This document shows positions 23,540 to 35,360 of a stretch of 64,000 nt of DNA, in pieces. Position 1 is the first letter of the stretch. Each line of letters begins with the position of its first letter. The notes below the pieces were generated by a model. The model was not told the origin of the DNA, made no database searches, and saw nothing but the letters and a program-made list of their open reading frames with translations. Position numbers and translations under genes: made by a program. This DNA is from Isochrysis galbana. Its lineage: Eukaryota > Haptophyta > Isochrysidales > Isochrysidaceae. The stretch spans positions 4,805,707 through 4,869,706 of the forward strand of contig CM030936.1 in the NCBI GenBank assembly GCA_018136815.1, given 5' to 3'.

Positions 23540-24360
23540 CGACACCCTCTATTCTCAGAACGTGCCCCCTCGCACTCGCATGCAAGGGGGAGAGTCTCCG
23601 ACACACACTCTATACTTAGAGCGTGTCTCTCCTCCCGCCCCCCTTTTCCCGGTTCCCTCGCATGCAGCGTGCAGCTCCAGCCGGGATCCCTTCCTTCCTC
23701 TCCTCCCATGCACCCCCAGCGGTTCCGCGGTTCCTTTTGTTTCCTTGGCCGACGAGGCTCGGAGTCCCGTGCGCTCGCCCCTCGCTTCGCCCCTCGCTTC
23801 GCCCCTCTGACGCCCGGTCCAGCACCTCCGCGTGCCGCTCCTGCCACTCCGCTGCCGGCTTGCACACACAGATGGTCCGCGGCGCGATCGATGCATCCAA
23901 ATGGCACCGGATTTGGCTCGGCCCACCCGTGAAGTGCAAGCCACAAAAGAGGCATTGCTTCTTCTTCACCGAGTGTGACCGGCCCGCAGCCTCATTCACT
24001 GTCGACCACTCCAGCTTGGTCCCCTCCAGCCTTGCAATGGGCCCTCGGCCCCACGCACTCACGCGCCGGGCTACCCCATCTGAAGCGGCAGCCGCCACCT
24101 CCACCTCACCATCGCTCTCCACAACCTCATCCATGCCACTAGAGGCCAGCCTAGCAAAGCGAGAGAGAGAGAGGAGCCAGCGGCCTCGCTCGCTCGCTCG
24201 CGAGGGTACGTCGGCAGCCTGCGGCCGTACTAGACAGTACTACTACTACAGTAAAAGCTCTTTAATTCTATCTTTTGCAGCTGAGAGCTGATATCAGTGA
24301 TCTGCCCCAATTGAGCTGTTACTGATATCAGAAAGCTGACATCAGTACTGATACAACAAC
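23540..24360 (-). mobile_element. Degenerate hAT element: BED-finger fragment plus terminal-type repeats
   Basis: The minus-strand frame from 24134 encodes LEWSTVNEAAGRSHSVKKK followed by CLFCGLHFTGG and RCHLD...CKPAAEWQERHAEVL. This is clearly homologous to the N-terminus of the intact transposase at 43 kb (LEWSTIEEMDGRAKSV, CLFCGHKYVGG, RQHLD, CRPHAAWIERHAAV). No catalytic or dimerisation region follows. Upstream, at 24290-24355, are CTGATATCAG-type motifs like those at both ends of the intact element. Downstream (23540-23830) the sequence is a diverged copy of the DNA flanking the intact element at 45290-45600. It is a truncated or rearranged relative, not a working element. Confidence 0.65.
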
Positions 24361-25489
24361 TTAGTTGTTTCTGGCGCGCTCGCTCGGAAGCACTCCCTTC
24401 ATGTCTGTCCCTGGTGTGCCCCACCCCGTTCCGCTCGCTGTCATGCCCTCCGATCCCGCTCTCACGCCATGTAACAAGAAGACCCTTCAAAGCGCTTCTT
24501 CACCACCATCGCGCTCTCCCTCTCCCTCCACACACCACACTGCCCAAGTCTCAACACAGCCACAGGCAGCTCACACACCCACAAATACATTCACCCCATT
24601 GCCACTCCACTTGTCACAAGATATTTCTTGGGATATATCTGATGGATAAATGGAGCATTTTCAATGGGCATAAAGATGCCTACCCCTACCCACCCATATC
24701 CATATCCATATTCCCTGTTCCTAGTTGCAAAATGTTCTTATTCTTTCCCCAGTATGCTGAGCCATCGAGCGTCCCACCTGGGCCTTCCCCACCCCCAGTC
24801 TAAGCCCAAGGCCCGCGCTTGATGTTTCCCCAGCCCTCCTCGTCCCTCCCCACTCTTCATGTTCATACACTAGCTGGTAAAGATCCACAACTCCATCCAC
24901 ACCTCCCTCACTACCAACAACTAACTACTAACTACTATTCACAACCCGATAGTGGTGGTCGTGCCCAACCCGTAGGGCCCACAAATGGGAGTGCGTCCCG
25001 TGCTCCATATTGACCGAATATGTAACAAGTCCAGTGCTCCCATATTGTGTGTAGCACGGCCCGGGTGAAGCAATTGACTTCAGCCTTTGGCCTTTGCAAG
25101 CGCTATTGGAGGAAGATTGTGCAAGGTGCATAGTTTGTTACGAATCCGAGTACAGGCCAAATGCCGAGACTGCTGCCACCCTGACGTGCACTCTGCGATG
25201 CAAGAAAAACATCCGTGTACCCCAGTCGTAGCGAGAATCGATGGAGAACCCAAACCATGCATCGCAAGCACGTTGCACTTTGAACGTTGGCACTTCGCCG
25301 TACTCGCAAAGTGCCTATACCATCACCATGTTTGTGCCTGATAAGCACGAACACCCGGACTCAAAACGAGTCTGGATCGTGTCTGACCTTGCCTTCTCGC
25401 ATGCTTTGCGCGCATGCAGTTGCCAGCCGTTGCTGGGCCTGCTTTTCGCTCCGAAGCCATTGCGCACACCCTTCGTCGAATTGAGCTGA
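24361..25489. other. Intergenic, no gene recognised
   Basis: C/T-rich and CAC-rich sequence at 24480-24900 without a gene. 25087-25489 holds short frames only and may include the 3' UTR of the small secreted protein gene. Confidence 0.35.
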
Positions 25490-25798
25490 CTATGCGACGG
25501 CTTCGTGGAGATGATCACAGTCAAATACTGCAGATGGAAGCTGCCGCGCTTCCTCAATCGTCTTGCAAGAGTCCGGAACGGCGCCGGCCGTGCACCACGA
25601 GCAGCCGGCTGCGTCGCATGCTGCCTTCTCACCGATGGCGTCGCACTGTGTGAGGCAGGCGGCAGACCACAGGCAGCCGTGGGCACGGCAGGCGAGCTCA
25701 TCGGTAAGTAGCTCACACCGGCGCACGCTTGCACCAAGCACCGGCTCACACAGCAACGAGAGAGAGCAGATCAGAGTCCGGAGCCGTACAGCCGCCAT
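25490..25798 (-). CDS. Small secreted cysteine-rich protein
   Basis: A 102-residue frame starts with a signal peptide (MAAVRLRTLICSLSLLCEPVLG) and then has regularly spaced cysteines in C-x7-C-x3-GCLW-x4-C and C-x3-GCSWC patterns. It ends in a block VPDSC...EEARQLPSAVFDC. Repeated Cys-rich GC-x-W motifs are typical of small extracellular or lumenal modules held by disulfides. There is no enzyme motif and the function is unknown. A C run and pyrimidine-rich stretch lie directly upstream (25799-25860). A single exon is assumed; longer spliced forms are possible. Confidence 0.5.
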   Translation of the reverse strand: MAAVRLRTLICSLSLLCEPVLGASVRRCELLTDELACRAHGCLWSAACLTQCDAIGEKAACDAAGCSWCTAGAVPDSCKTIEEARQLPSAVFDCDHLHEAVA

Positions 25799-25859
25799 CG
25801 CGCCGCCGCCGCCCCCCCCCCTCGACCGCTCGCTACTACTGTTTCCTCAATGACCGGAG

Positions 25860-26640
25860 TCAGACCGACCCTTCTTTCTCTGTAAGAGTAAGAGTAGAAG
25901 AGTAGACTAGAAGAGTAGAGGTAGAGGCTCTAGAGTACTTTCTCTCTAAGAGTAAGAGTAGAAGAGTAGAGTATTCAGGATTCAGGTTCTCCGCGTGCGG
26001 CCAACTCCTGGCGCGCGCGTAACCCCTGGCACCCCAGTCGTTTTCGTGGCAAGAGCTTGGAACCCAGGCGCGACCCAAGCTGCCGGGCGACACACCGTAG
26101 AGGGCCAGGGCACATCCCCTCTCAGCCTTGGCCTTGGCTCCGGCCAGAATGTCGAGAAATTTTGTTTTGGAATTTGGTGGATCTAGGCGGTCCTACTAAA
26201 ACAGAAATTTGACCGAAATTTGGGTGCGGAAGCGTCGAAATTTTGGCGCATGGCACCTACTACCCCTACCCCTACCCCGCAGCGGCTGGCCGGCCGTTCA
26301 TCGCGGAAGAGACCCAGGCGCCACTCCTTGCTCCTTGCAAGGGCAGGGCGAGGGCGCGGAGGAGTGCAGCTCTCAGCCCTCTTCCTCACGTCGGGCGTCG
26401 CAAGTAGCAAGTAGTGGAGTTGGACACGCAGTTCGCGCGGAGTAAGCACCTGATTATACCTCCCCCCTCGCAAGTCGCAAGCCCCCGGCTCCCGTTAGAG
26501 CTCCCCACAAGCCACAAGCTCATTGGGGTGGAAAGCGAAAAGGAAAACCCGAAAACCGAGGTTAGAAAAAGCGGGGGGGGGGGGGGGGGGGAGCTTTTGC
26601 CGTCGTCCCGTTGATTGAGGCATTAACCCTAAATTATAAA
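25860..26640. other. Intergenic with short imperfect repeats
   Basis: An AGAGTAAGAGTAGAAGAGTA unit occurs twice (25878-25915 and 25948-25975). There is a long G run at 26571-26591. No gene recognised. Confidence 0.4.
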
Positions 26641-27090
26641 TTAGTAGTAGCTAGCGGCTCTCGCGAATGCGACAGGGCATGGGCATTGAGCGGGAAGCGG
26701 GGAGCGTAGCACACAACTCACCGACTGATGCCATGGCCATGGCTTTGGTAGTTGGTGGTGGTGGTGGTGGGGCCACACTCTTGAGCTCGGGGAGGTCGAT
26801 GGACTCCACTAAGAGGCTTGAGTGGAAGAGCCGAAGAGCGCATCGCCCTTCCTCGTTCGCTCGAATGTCGTCGCATCGCATGGTGAATGTTGGCGGATGG
26901 ACAAGAGCGATAGCATAGCTAGTGCGTGGGCCGTTACCGTTACTAGACACACTAGACACTAGGGACTAGGGCTAGGGGAGCAACGAGCATTCTATCATCA
27001 GTCTAACTAGCTATGCTATCGCTCTTGTCCATCCGCCATCATTCACCATGCGATGCGACGACAATTCCAGCGAACGAGGATGAAACGCGC
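26640..27090. pseudogene. Scrambled fragments of a receptor-L-domain gene
   Basis: Minus-strand 26790-26850 encodes LFHSSLLVESIDLPELK, nearly identical to the intact gene (29150-29205, LFHSSLLVQSIDLPELK). The sequence TAGCTATGCTATCGCTCTTG occurs at about 27008 in plus orientation and at about 26900 in minus orientation. A third copy (about 27965) lies just upstream of the intact gene. The 26850-26922 and 27006-27080 segments thus form an inverted repeat made of the same gene's upstream region. This is a rearranged partial duplicate, not a gene. Confidence 0.6.
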
Positions 27091-28089
27091 ACTGCGGAGC
27101 CTGCGCCACGCGTACTCTCAACCCAATATTCAAATCTGGGCGGCATCGAACGAATAGGGCGCTCTATTCCCCACCGCTATTGATCGAGAATATAGCCGCC
27201 GTGCGTCGGCTCGGTTCCGCCTCGCGTCCATTCTCTCAATGGGATGTGGAATTGCTCCCCGACTTTTCTGATCATCCTCCTTTCAAGCGAATTATAACAG
27301 ATTTCCACCGAGCTCTGCGAGCGCATCGTGAGGCTCTCGCGGTTCTGCCAGGTGTGGCTTGCCTTGCCAACCCACGCCCAGACCGCCTCTCACCGGGCCC
27401 AGCCCGCACGGATCACAAAAGTCCACCGTGTATTGCCACGCTGTCCGCCCGCATGCATCCACGCTGGTGTACGATCTGGGCCCAATCACTCGCCTGATGA
27501 GCGTGTCCTTGGACAAATGGCCAGCAAGAGAAAAGCGCTTTGTTCTATGTATTCACGTGGCGCTCTGAACGCGGCTGACATCTCACCGTCGATCGCATTG
27601 CACTGTTCCGCGGGCTGTGTGATCATATGCTTCCTCTAGAGACTCAGCTCGGCTCGTCCGTAGCTTGTCCAATTCTCTTGCGTATTGTTGACCAGAATTT
27701 TCGAGAAGCAAGCACAACGTGGCATCCCCTTCTGCAACATAGGCACTTCGGGGTTGCATTCCTGTCAATCGTGCACAGTCAGCTCCCGTGAGATCACGTT
27801 CGACGCAGCGAGCCTAGCTTACTCCACGTAAGCGACCCTTTTGAACATGGAAAGGCAGGATGTGCGAACAGCAATTCGTGACTCAACCCAGGTGTGCTCT
27901 GCCTTGTGTATGGGGTGCTTCCGAGCAGCACGAGTCCCATCAGCGCTACAACGGCCCACGCGCTAGCTATGCTATCGCTCTTGTCCATCACCATCTTCCC
28001 AAATGGCGTGCATGCAGAAGAGCCACAATCGGCGATCCAGTCGTCAGTATGGATCATTTCATCGTAAGAAAGGCACACCCGCAGTCTTC
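27091..28089. other. Upstream region of the L-domain gene, no separate gene supported
   Basis: Short frames at 27180-27640 have no clear domain; one stretch faintly resembles an F-box but was not accepted. 27850-28089 probably holds promoter and 5' UTR of the following gene and includes the repeated TATGCTATCGCTCTTG motif. Confidence 0.35.
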
Positions 28090-30689
28090 ATGTTTCTGAT
28101 TTTCTGCCTGCCTCGAGTGGCAAACGCGCTGCTTCAATGCGGTGGAGACCGCTTCATCACTGCACTATCATACCCACTCGTCAGACTCTGTACATCAATC
28201 ACAGGCTCATTGACGGTAAGTCGGTGCAGACTAGTGTGAACGTTATAGTTGAGAAACGACTGTGCAGGCTCAAGTGAGGAGAGGATCGGATCACATCACG
28301 AAAGTGCCTCACATGCGCCCATCGCTTGCAGGTATCTACTTCATTCACCAGCCCGACCTTGCACCTACCAAATCTGCTTGAAATCAAAGGCGACGTCTTG
28401 CTGGCTTCCAACGGCAACCTGCAAAGCATCACAATGCCTAGTCTCAGACGAATCGGCAAGTCTTTCGATTTGAACAACAACCAATTGTTGACAAATCTTG
28501 AGCTTCAAGCACTTGTAGAGATCGGCCAGTCGCTGTACATCTACGACAACAAGAAGCTAAACCTGCTGGATTTCCCTTTCCTGGCAAAAGTAGGGGGGAA
28601 CGTCGGTATATTGGATAACGGCGCAGCTCCAAGCCTTTGGTTCCCGTCGCTAGCTGAAGTCTTGAACAACTTCAACGTTTCTGCCACGGCGTATACTTGC
28701 ATCAACTTCCAGGTGCTGACAGTGGGCGGACTCCTTGGTGAAGTGTCAGTACAAGGGTCAAACGTGCTTGATTTCTGCTCCGGCGTCACCGCAGCCGACC
28801 TCGAGTGCGGGCACCACTCCTGCGTCTCGTCGATCGCTCCTCCACTACATCCGCCAACATCTCCGGAACATTCGCCACCGTCGATTCCGCCCACATCACC
28901 ACCATGGGCCCTGCCCAACCTTCCTCCCCCTCTCAGCCCGCCAATGCAAGGATCCACCCCACTATCGGCGCCGCCGATGTCCCCTGCTCCTGATATTGTG
29001 TTCTGCGACGGGGACCGCCACATCTCGTCGACTGCCTCGCATCTCACCGTGCAGCTCTGCACGTTCATCAACGGCTCGCTCTCGATTTCTCCGGCGTTCC
29101 TTGGCACAATCGTACACCTCCCGTACTTGGTTCAGGTCGAAGGCGATGTGCTCTTTCACTCAAGCCTCTTAGTGCAGTCCATCGACCTCCCCGAGCTCAA
29201 GAATGTGGGCGGAAATCTCGACCTTCATAACAACATTGCACTCATCAGCCTCGACTTACGATCGCTCGCGCAGACGGGATCGTCGCTCGAAATCTACGGC
29301 AACCCGCTATTGAATATCATCAGCTTCCCACTTCTTGCGCATGTCGGCTCGAGCCTCAGCATCTATAACAATGGTTTGTCGCCTACGCTGTGGTTCCCCG
29401 TGTTGAAGAAAGTGCTGGGCGACGTCACCGTCGCCGCGAACACGTACACGTGCATCAACTTCAAGGTGCTTACAGCCACAGGCTTGACGGGCGAGGTGTC
29501 GATCGATGGTTCCAACCTCTCGAACTTCTGTTTGGGCATTTCAGCTTCCGACTTCGAGTGCGCGCGCCATTCGTGCGTCGATGGGGCAGCTCCACCCACG
29601 CCTCTCTCGCCACCGGCTCTGCCACAATCGATGCCACCACCCTCGATGTCGCCGCCGTCGCCTTCGGTGTCGCCATTCAGCCCGTCATCGACGCCTCGGC
29701 CGCCTCCCAGCTATTCTCCCACGCCGCCACCTCTTGCTCCCTTTCTCTCTCCGCCTGCCGAGCCGGTACCACCTTTTCCGCCCCCGCGACCTGTGCCAAC
29801 GACACCACCACATCCTCAACTACCACCGCCGACTTCGCCGTATGTCCCTCTACAAAATCACGCGTCCCCACCTCCGGTTCCACCGGGGGGCAAGAGTTTC
29901 GGGGATCCACACCTTACCTTCGCGCATGGTGGCCAGGCCGATTTTCGGGGCTGCGATGGCTGCCTTTTCAACTTTTTGAGTGCTCGAGACTTAAGCCTCA
30001 ATGTCAAGACGGACGCAGCCACATTCATTCTAGATGGCGCCACCGTTCATGGGACATTCATCAGTGAGGTTCATTTCGTATGGTACTATCGCACCGTCGA
30101 CAAATGGCTGAATCTTACGTATTGGGCGAACGAGGTTAGTGAAGGAAATTGGGGCTGGCGGGTCATCAATGGCACATGCATGGGCCGCCCCTTCAAGCTT
30201 GGCCCAAAGGCTTCAAGGCAGTGCGACTCCGCAACCATTCGGACGGATTACGCCTCTGGCACCATAGAAACGCCGGAATGGGTCGTGACAATTTCCGCGC
30301 GCCCGGTGTACAACCGAATTCACGGTCCGAAGCACCGCCTCGACATTGGGATGAAACCGCGGGTGGCTGAGCGCGATCTGTCCGCATGGCCACACGGCGT
30401 GATAGGCCAATCCTTTGACGGCGATGGAATGCCTATCGGTGGCAAGAAAGACAATTATACATCCGGCGTCGTTTTCACGAAGGCAATGGCAGAGGGCGCT
30501 ATCGAGGGTAATGCGTCGGATTACCAAGTGTTTGATGCCTACGAGACGCGGTTCAAGTATTCTCGCTTTGACGCAACGATGGCTAACTCGCGCCCTCGTG
30601 CCATGGCTCGTGTCGCAGATTATGCGGATATGTCTCCTCTTGAGTCAAGCTACTTTGCAACGTCGACCGAGCACGAAAGCTCATCATAG
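28090..30689 (+). CDS. Secreted protein with two receptor-L-type beta-helix domains and a GDPH (vWD-like) domain
   Basis: Two exons (28090-28215 and 28332-30689; donor GTAAGT, acceptor TTGCAG, phase 0) give 827 residues. The start MFLIFCLPRVANALL is signal-peptide-like. Two homologous modules (about residues 18-195 and 255-430) each begin with C-x-GDR, pass through GSL, VEGDVL and LFHSSL-type repeats, and end with TYTCINFxVLT...C. They resemble the L domains of receptor and cell-wall (ECM33-like) proteins. Long Pro/Ser linkers follow each module. From residue ~565 a third domain begins with GDPHLTF...ADFRG, as in von Willebrand D-like domains. The layout suggests an extracellular matrix or cell-surface adhesion protein; the ligand is unknown. 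The splice is strongly supported because the joined exon restores the module's first strand. Confidence 0.75.
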
Positions 30690-33097
30690 CCAACTTGGCC
30701 TCCACCTCCACACGTGTCCTTTGAGTCGAAAACACGTGCTAAGTCTAAGAAGCCTATCTATTAGGTGGATGCCATGGTCACCAATAAATATACGCGGGTT
30801 GTGGGGTGTGCAAGGAGCATCTCATTGGTTGCTCTCTATTTACTCATGCCGCTCTTCGTGAATGAATGCCGTCGTGTCGGCCCGACTCCGCCCCTCGCCG
30901 CCGCCTCCGTCTCCTCACATGCACCACCTAAGTCTTCTCCTCCATCGTCGTCGAAGCCGCCCTCGCAGCGGCCGCCCTCTCCACCTCCGGCTCAGCACCA
31001 TCTCCGCCGCCTCCTCCTCCTAGCTTCTAGCGAAGAGGCGAGGCCAAGCACAAGCACGAAGTTAGTCAAGCGTTAAGCCGGACAATGCGAGGCGGAGGCA
31101 GGGGCGCGCGGGGCGGGATGAGGGCCAATGGATGACGGCCGCGCCTCCTGGCAGGTACGCCAACCCCCGCGTTGCGTCCCCCTTCCCCCGCCCCCGCCCG
31201 TGCCTCCCTTTCATCCTCCCCCCCGCGCCCCCGCCCCCTTTATTCGGCCCTGCTTCACCCAACGGGAAGTGTTTGCGTTTGCGACGCGGAGGCCCATGAG
31301 AGGCTATTTATGCTGTGATTTGTACCTACTAAAACTCTAGTAGTATACATAATATTGTTACCGCACACGCGACACGCGTCTCCTACACTTTTATAGTATT
31401 ACGTAAATGGGGAGGAGGCTGGGGATGGGGTGAAAAAACCTGAACCTCAGGTTAAGGTTGCATCTTCTGGCCCTCCATGGGGAGTCCTTGGTTTGGAGGC
31501 GGAGCGAGGGGGGTGGGCATCAGAGCGGTGCTCTGACTCTGGTTGTTAGCAAGGAACAGGACTTTGCCTGTTCCTTGCTTCTGTAGTTGTAGCTGCCGGG
31601 GAGGCGAGGGTGGTGGCGTCCTTTCGACGTCCTTCTGGTCGGGCGCGGGGCAGAGGCCTGCGAGCGTTTCTTTCGGCTCCGGCGGCTTGGGCGGCCCCGC
31701 TGTGGGGCGTCGTGACTGCGGGGGGCTGGGAAGGGGGAGGCGGCGGCGCGTCCTCCATCCATGGCTAGTACTAATACCATAACAATAGTTGTGACAGTTG
31801 TGAGCCTGAGGGGGAGAGAGTGGGTCAGGAGTCGAGAGTCGAGGGCAGGGCAATCTATCAATCTATCTACCCTTGCCGCACCTGGCAAGCCATAAGGCAT
31901 GCCGGCATGCCCGGAGGATGGGTGGTTCCTCCATCACGGCAAGGGAGGAGTGGAGAGAGGGGGGGGGGGCTCGTGTCCCCCCTTGAGACAACCAAGTATA
32001 AGCATTTAGTCGATTCTACGACACGTGAATGTAATTAATATGTAAAAATATAATAGCTCCAAACGTGTAGTTTTGCTTCACACATCTAGTGCCTAGTGTT
32101 GTAGTGGACAACGCACAACGCGCCTGTTGTCACAATTATTTGAATTTTATAAGTATACGATTGGCGCTCTGACGTCATCCTGATGGGTTTCCACGTCTCA
32201 TGCGCACGCCGTATGCCATGGACAGCGGGTTTCCAAGTGGGACCGCCGTGGCCGTGCCAAATCAAGATTGAATATCATATTGTTTTTGAGTTTGTTTTTC
32301 TAAGTTCAATGTGTTCACATGTAGGACCTCGCATCCCCCGCCCCCGACGCCCACCATCGTGGCCCCCCGATAGTGCATTAATAAGGCTGGAAAGAAGGAT
32401 CAACAGTGAAGGCAGGTCAAGGCGAGAGAGAAAGCGGTGTGCGCGCAGCGCCGCCGCCCAGCCATGGTTGTGCAAGGTCTCAACTACCTCTCTGCGTGTT
32501 GGCTTCCCACCATTGCAATCCAAAGGTTCCCCACGTAGGCGAGACTCGGTAGCACCGGAGCACTCCAGTTCCTTGAGCAAGCCTTTGTGCGACGGCCCAG
32601 AAAGCAAACATCCGCTCATCTCAACAGCTAGCATGGCGGTCCGCACAAGAAAGTAAGTAGTCCTCTTCAAGATCTAAGACCAAGATCTCCATTTAGATCT
32701 GCTTGACACTACGACACAGCGAACTTACCGGAGGCGTCCTGCCGATCGAACCAGCTTGAGATACATGGATGAATACACATACTGGACGTGCCGGCGTGGT
32801 CATATATAGTTGGCACTATGAACATCAGCCTATGGCTTGGTTCAATCGAATAAAGGATCGTCCTATGGTGGGGGCAAGACACGTGTTAGCATCTCGGAGA
32901 CAAGCACAGCATTTACGCCACTGTCCTCAGAGCTAATATTGGTGTGTGCAAAGAGGACAAGGTGTACAGCTTGTTGATTGGGAAGTTGGTGAACATACAC
33001 CGAGCTTTGTGTATGCAGACTGCACGGATGGTCACCCTCGCAATAGTGAGCTTGTGGGCTGCAAACATAGACATGGGCAAAGCAGAAGGGTGCTCAC
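30690..33097. other. Intergenic; possible retroelement ORF1-like fragment and one unassigned ORF
   Basis: 2.4 kb without a firm gene. Minus-strand 31452-31853 is a Pro/Gln-rich basic frame that could be the start of a LINE ORF1, but this is weak. Minus-strand 32275-32670 encodes a non-repetitive 131-residue frame (contains LKELECSGATESRL and REVVETLHNHGW) that could be an exon of an unrecognised gene. The 3' end of the ARS2-like gene should also lie in 32.7-33.1 kb. Confidence 0.35.
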
Positions 33098-34718
33098 ATC
33101 GGGCGCGTCCAGGTCGTTGTAGTTGATAATCGGCCTATCAATGACCAAGGCTGCTCCCGGCGGCGGAGGTGGTCGGCCGCCGAAGATTGGCCGACCTCCG
33201 GCAGGGTGTGGAGGTGGCATCCGGTGCTCAGGGCAGTCCCGTGCAACATGGCCCTCTCGACCGCAATTGAAGCACTCCTTGCTTCGCCCTCCTACGCGTA
33301 TTGCGCCACGAGAGAACTCTGGGGAGCGCGGTGGTGTCGGCGGCGGCGGCGGGCGTGGTGGCTCAAGGGGCTCAAGTCGCTGGCTACGCTTTTCGTTAGC
33401 AAGGAAGTACTTTGGGTACTTGGCTTCGAGAACACGCGCAATCTCATACTCGAGCTTGGTCGAGTGTTTGTTGTCGATGTGTTTACGGACAAACATGGGA
33501 TCCCGGAAGAGCTTGCCTGAAAGTGGGCACCGGTACTTGCCCTCCTCGACGAGAACGCAGTTGGCCGAGTAGAACTCCTCGGCAGCAGCAACCGCGGCAC
33601 TTGTCGCCTCGGCATCGAGCGCGTTGAGCGCCGCAATGTGCTCCGCTTGGATTTGCCAGCGCTCCTTGGCGAGGGCGGCCGCGTCGGCACCCGGCGCCTC
33701 GGCGAGCGGTAATGCAACGAGCGCGGCCTCACCGGCCGTTGCGATGACCTCAGGTGGTGAGGCATGTTCAATGGCGCTCTGTGGGTCAAAGGCAAGCACC
33801 CGGCGAAGGAAGAGCAACAGGAGCTGGAGCCGCTCATCGGCCGGCATCTCGGTGAGTGAGAGTTCAAAAGGCTCAAGGACAGGAGCAACCGCTTCTTTGA
33901 GTGAAGGAAGGGAAAGTCTTGAGGTGGTGGTGGGGGGGGGGGGGGGGGGCGAGAAGGCTGAGGCGAAGTGGAAACACATGGCGTGGTGCGTTCTCGTCCG
34001 AAACAGTGAGTGGAATGGCGCACCTTGCGGCAAGCATGTCAGCGAGGTCCTCAAGCGGCGCGAGCAGGGCCTTCGCCTCCGGCTGTGGTGGTAGTGGCTC
34101 GCGAAGTGGCAGCGGTGTGCCATCGCACACGGAAGGCGGCCGCACCATCTCTGAGAGCTGCGGCATGGTGGCGAGCGCCCTGCCCGCCTCTGCCACCATG
34201 CCCGCTGATCCATAGCCAGCCCAGACGCGCAGGCGAAGCTTGCGCATGGTGGTGTCAGCCAGTACTGAGCGCTCATCGGGGACGGGGTCGGCCACCGACA
34301 CCGCGCGTAGGCCTGGCATGCCCGATGGCGGCGGTAGAGTTGCGCCAGAGGCTGCAGCGGGCGCGAGGGCCGACATAAGCGTCGGCAACATGGCGGACAA
34401 GGTGGAGGGCGCGAGGTTGTCAATGAGTAGCCCGTGCAGGAGTGGCTCGATTTGCCTGAGCGCCAGCACACGTGGCGCGGGGCCCTCTGCCCTGCGAGGG
34501 CCGAGGAGCGTAGCGGCTGAGAGCTCCGCCAGCAGAGGGCGAAGGGCGCGCCTCGCAGCCTCTCGCTGAGCGCGGAGCGCGTGGGCTAGCCGCTCTGGGT
34601 GGTGGAGCTGGGCGAAGCGAGGCGCCGAACGATGGGTCTCAAAGTGGCGCAGCGCCTCCTCCTCCTCTCTCGGCCGCTTGCGGCGCGGCGAGGGCGAGTC
34701 GCGGCGCGACGGGATCAT
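33098..34718 (-). CDS. ARS2: ARS2/SERRATE-like RNA-processing factor with added CCHC zinc knuckle
   Basis: Exon 1 (34718-34024) and exon 2 (33917-33098) join in phase across a short intron with a long C run before its acceptor, giving 505 residues so far. The N-terminus is Arg/Ser/Pro-rich (MIPSRRDSPSPRRKRPREEE). The diagnostic C-terminal zinc finger CPLSGKLFRDPMFVRKHI (residue ~360) followed by DNKHSTKLE matches the ARS2 finger that contacts RNA and mRNA-export partners. A zinc knuckle CFNCGREGHVARDC follows at ~450, and the end has INYNDLDAP, as in ARS2 C-termini. ARS2 couples the nuclear cap-binding complex to RNA processing, microRNA biogenesis and decay. After DLDAPD a GTGAGC donor suggests a short last exon that was not found. 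The knuckle is an unusual addition, and the middle domain is poorly conserved. Confidence 0.75.
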
Positions 34719-34729
34719 CGTGGCGGCGA

Positions 34730-34886
34730 GGAGGAGAGAGCCTAGCAGAGGGAGAGAGAGAGCCGAGGCGGGAGGGAGAGAGAGAGGGGAGGAGAGAGAG
34801 AAAAGGGGGGGGGGGGGGGGAAGAGAGAAGAGAGAAGAGAGAGAGAGAGAAAAGAGAGAGGGAGAGGGGGGGGGGGGGAGAGAGGG

Positions 34887-34968
<82 letters not shown>

Positions 34969-35017
34969 AGAGAGGGAAGAGAGAGAGAGAGAGAGAGACA
35001 GAGAGAGAGGAGAGAGA

Positions 35018-35089
<72 letters not shown>

Positions 35090-35108
35090 GAGGTAGAGAG
35101 GTAGAGAG

Positions 35109-35151
<43 letters not shown>

Positions 35152-35168
35152 CAGAGAGAGAGAGAGGC

Positions 35169-35263
<95 letters not shown>

Positions 35264-35360
35264 CGCGGAGAGAGAGAGGGACGCGGAGAGAGAGGAAGAA
35301 GGCCGGAGGAGGGAGGGAGAGAGAGAGGGGGGGAAGAGAGGGGGGGGGGGGGGGAGGCAA
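34730..35360. repeat. GA-rich tract with poly-G runs upstream of the ARS2-like gene
   Basis: About 630 bases of GAGAGA with interspersed GGGGG, GACGC and GAGGTA units begin 12 bases upstream of the ATG. The minus-strand frame through it (Ser-Leu repeats) is in frame with the gene but starts far upstream and is taken as non-coding. Confidence 0.75.

Noticed and set aside
27180-27520. Possible F-box (STELCERIVRLSRFCQVWL) in a short frame
   Set aside because: Too short and weakly matching, with no supporting exons or start.
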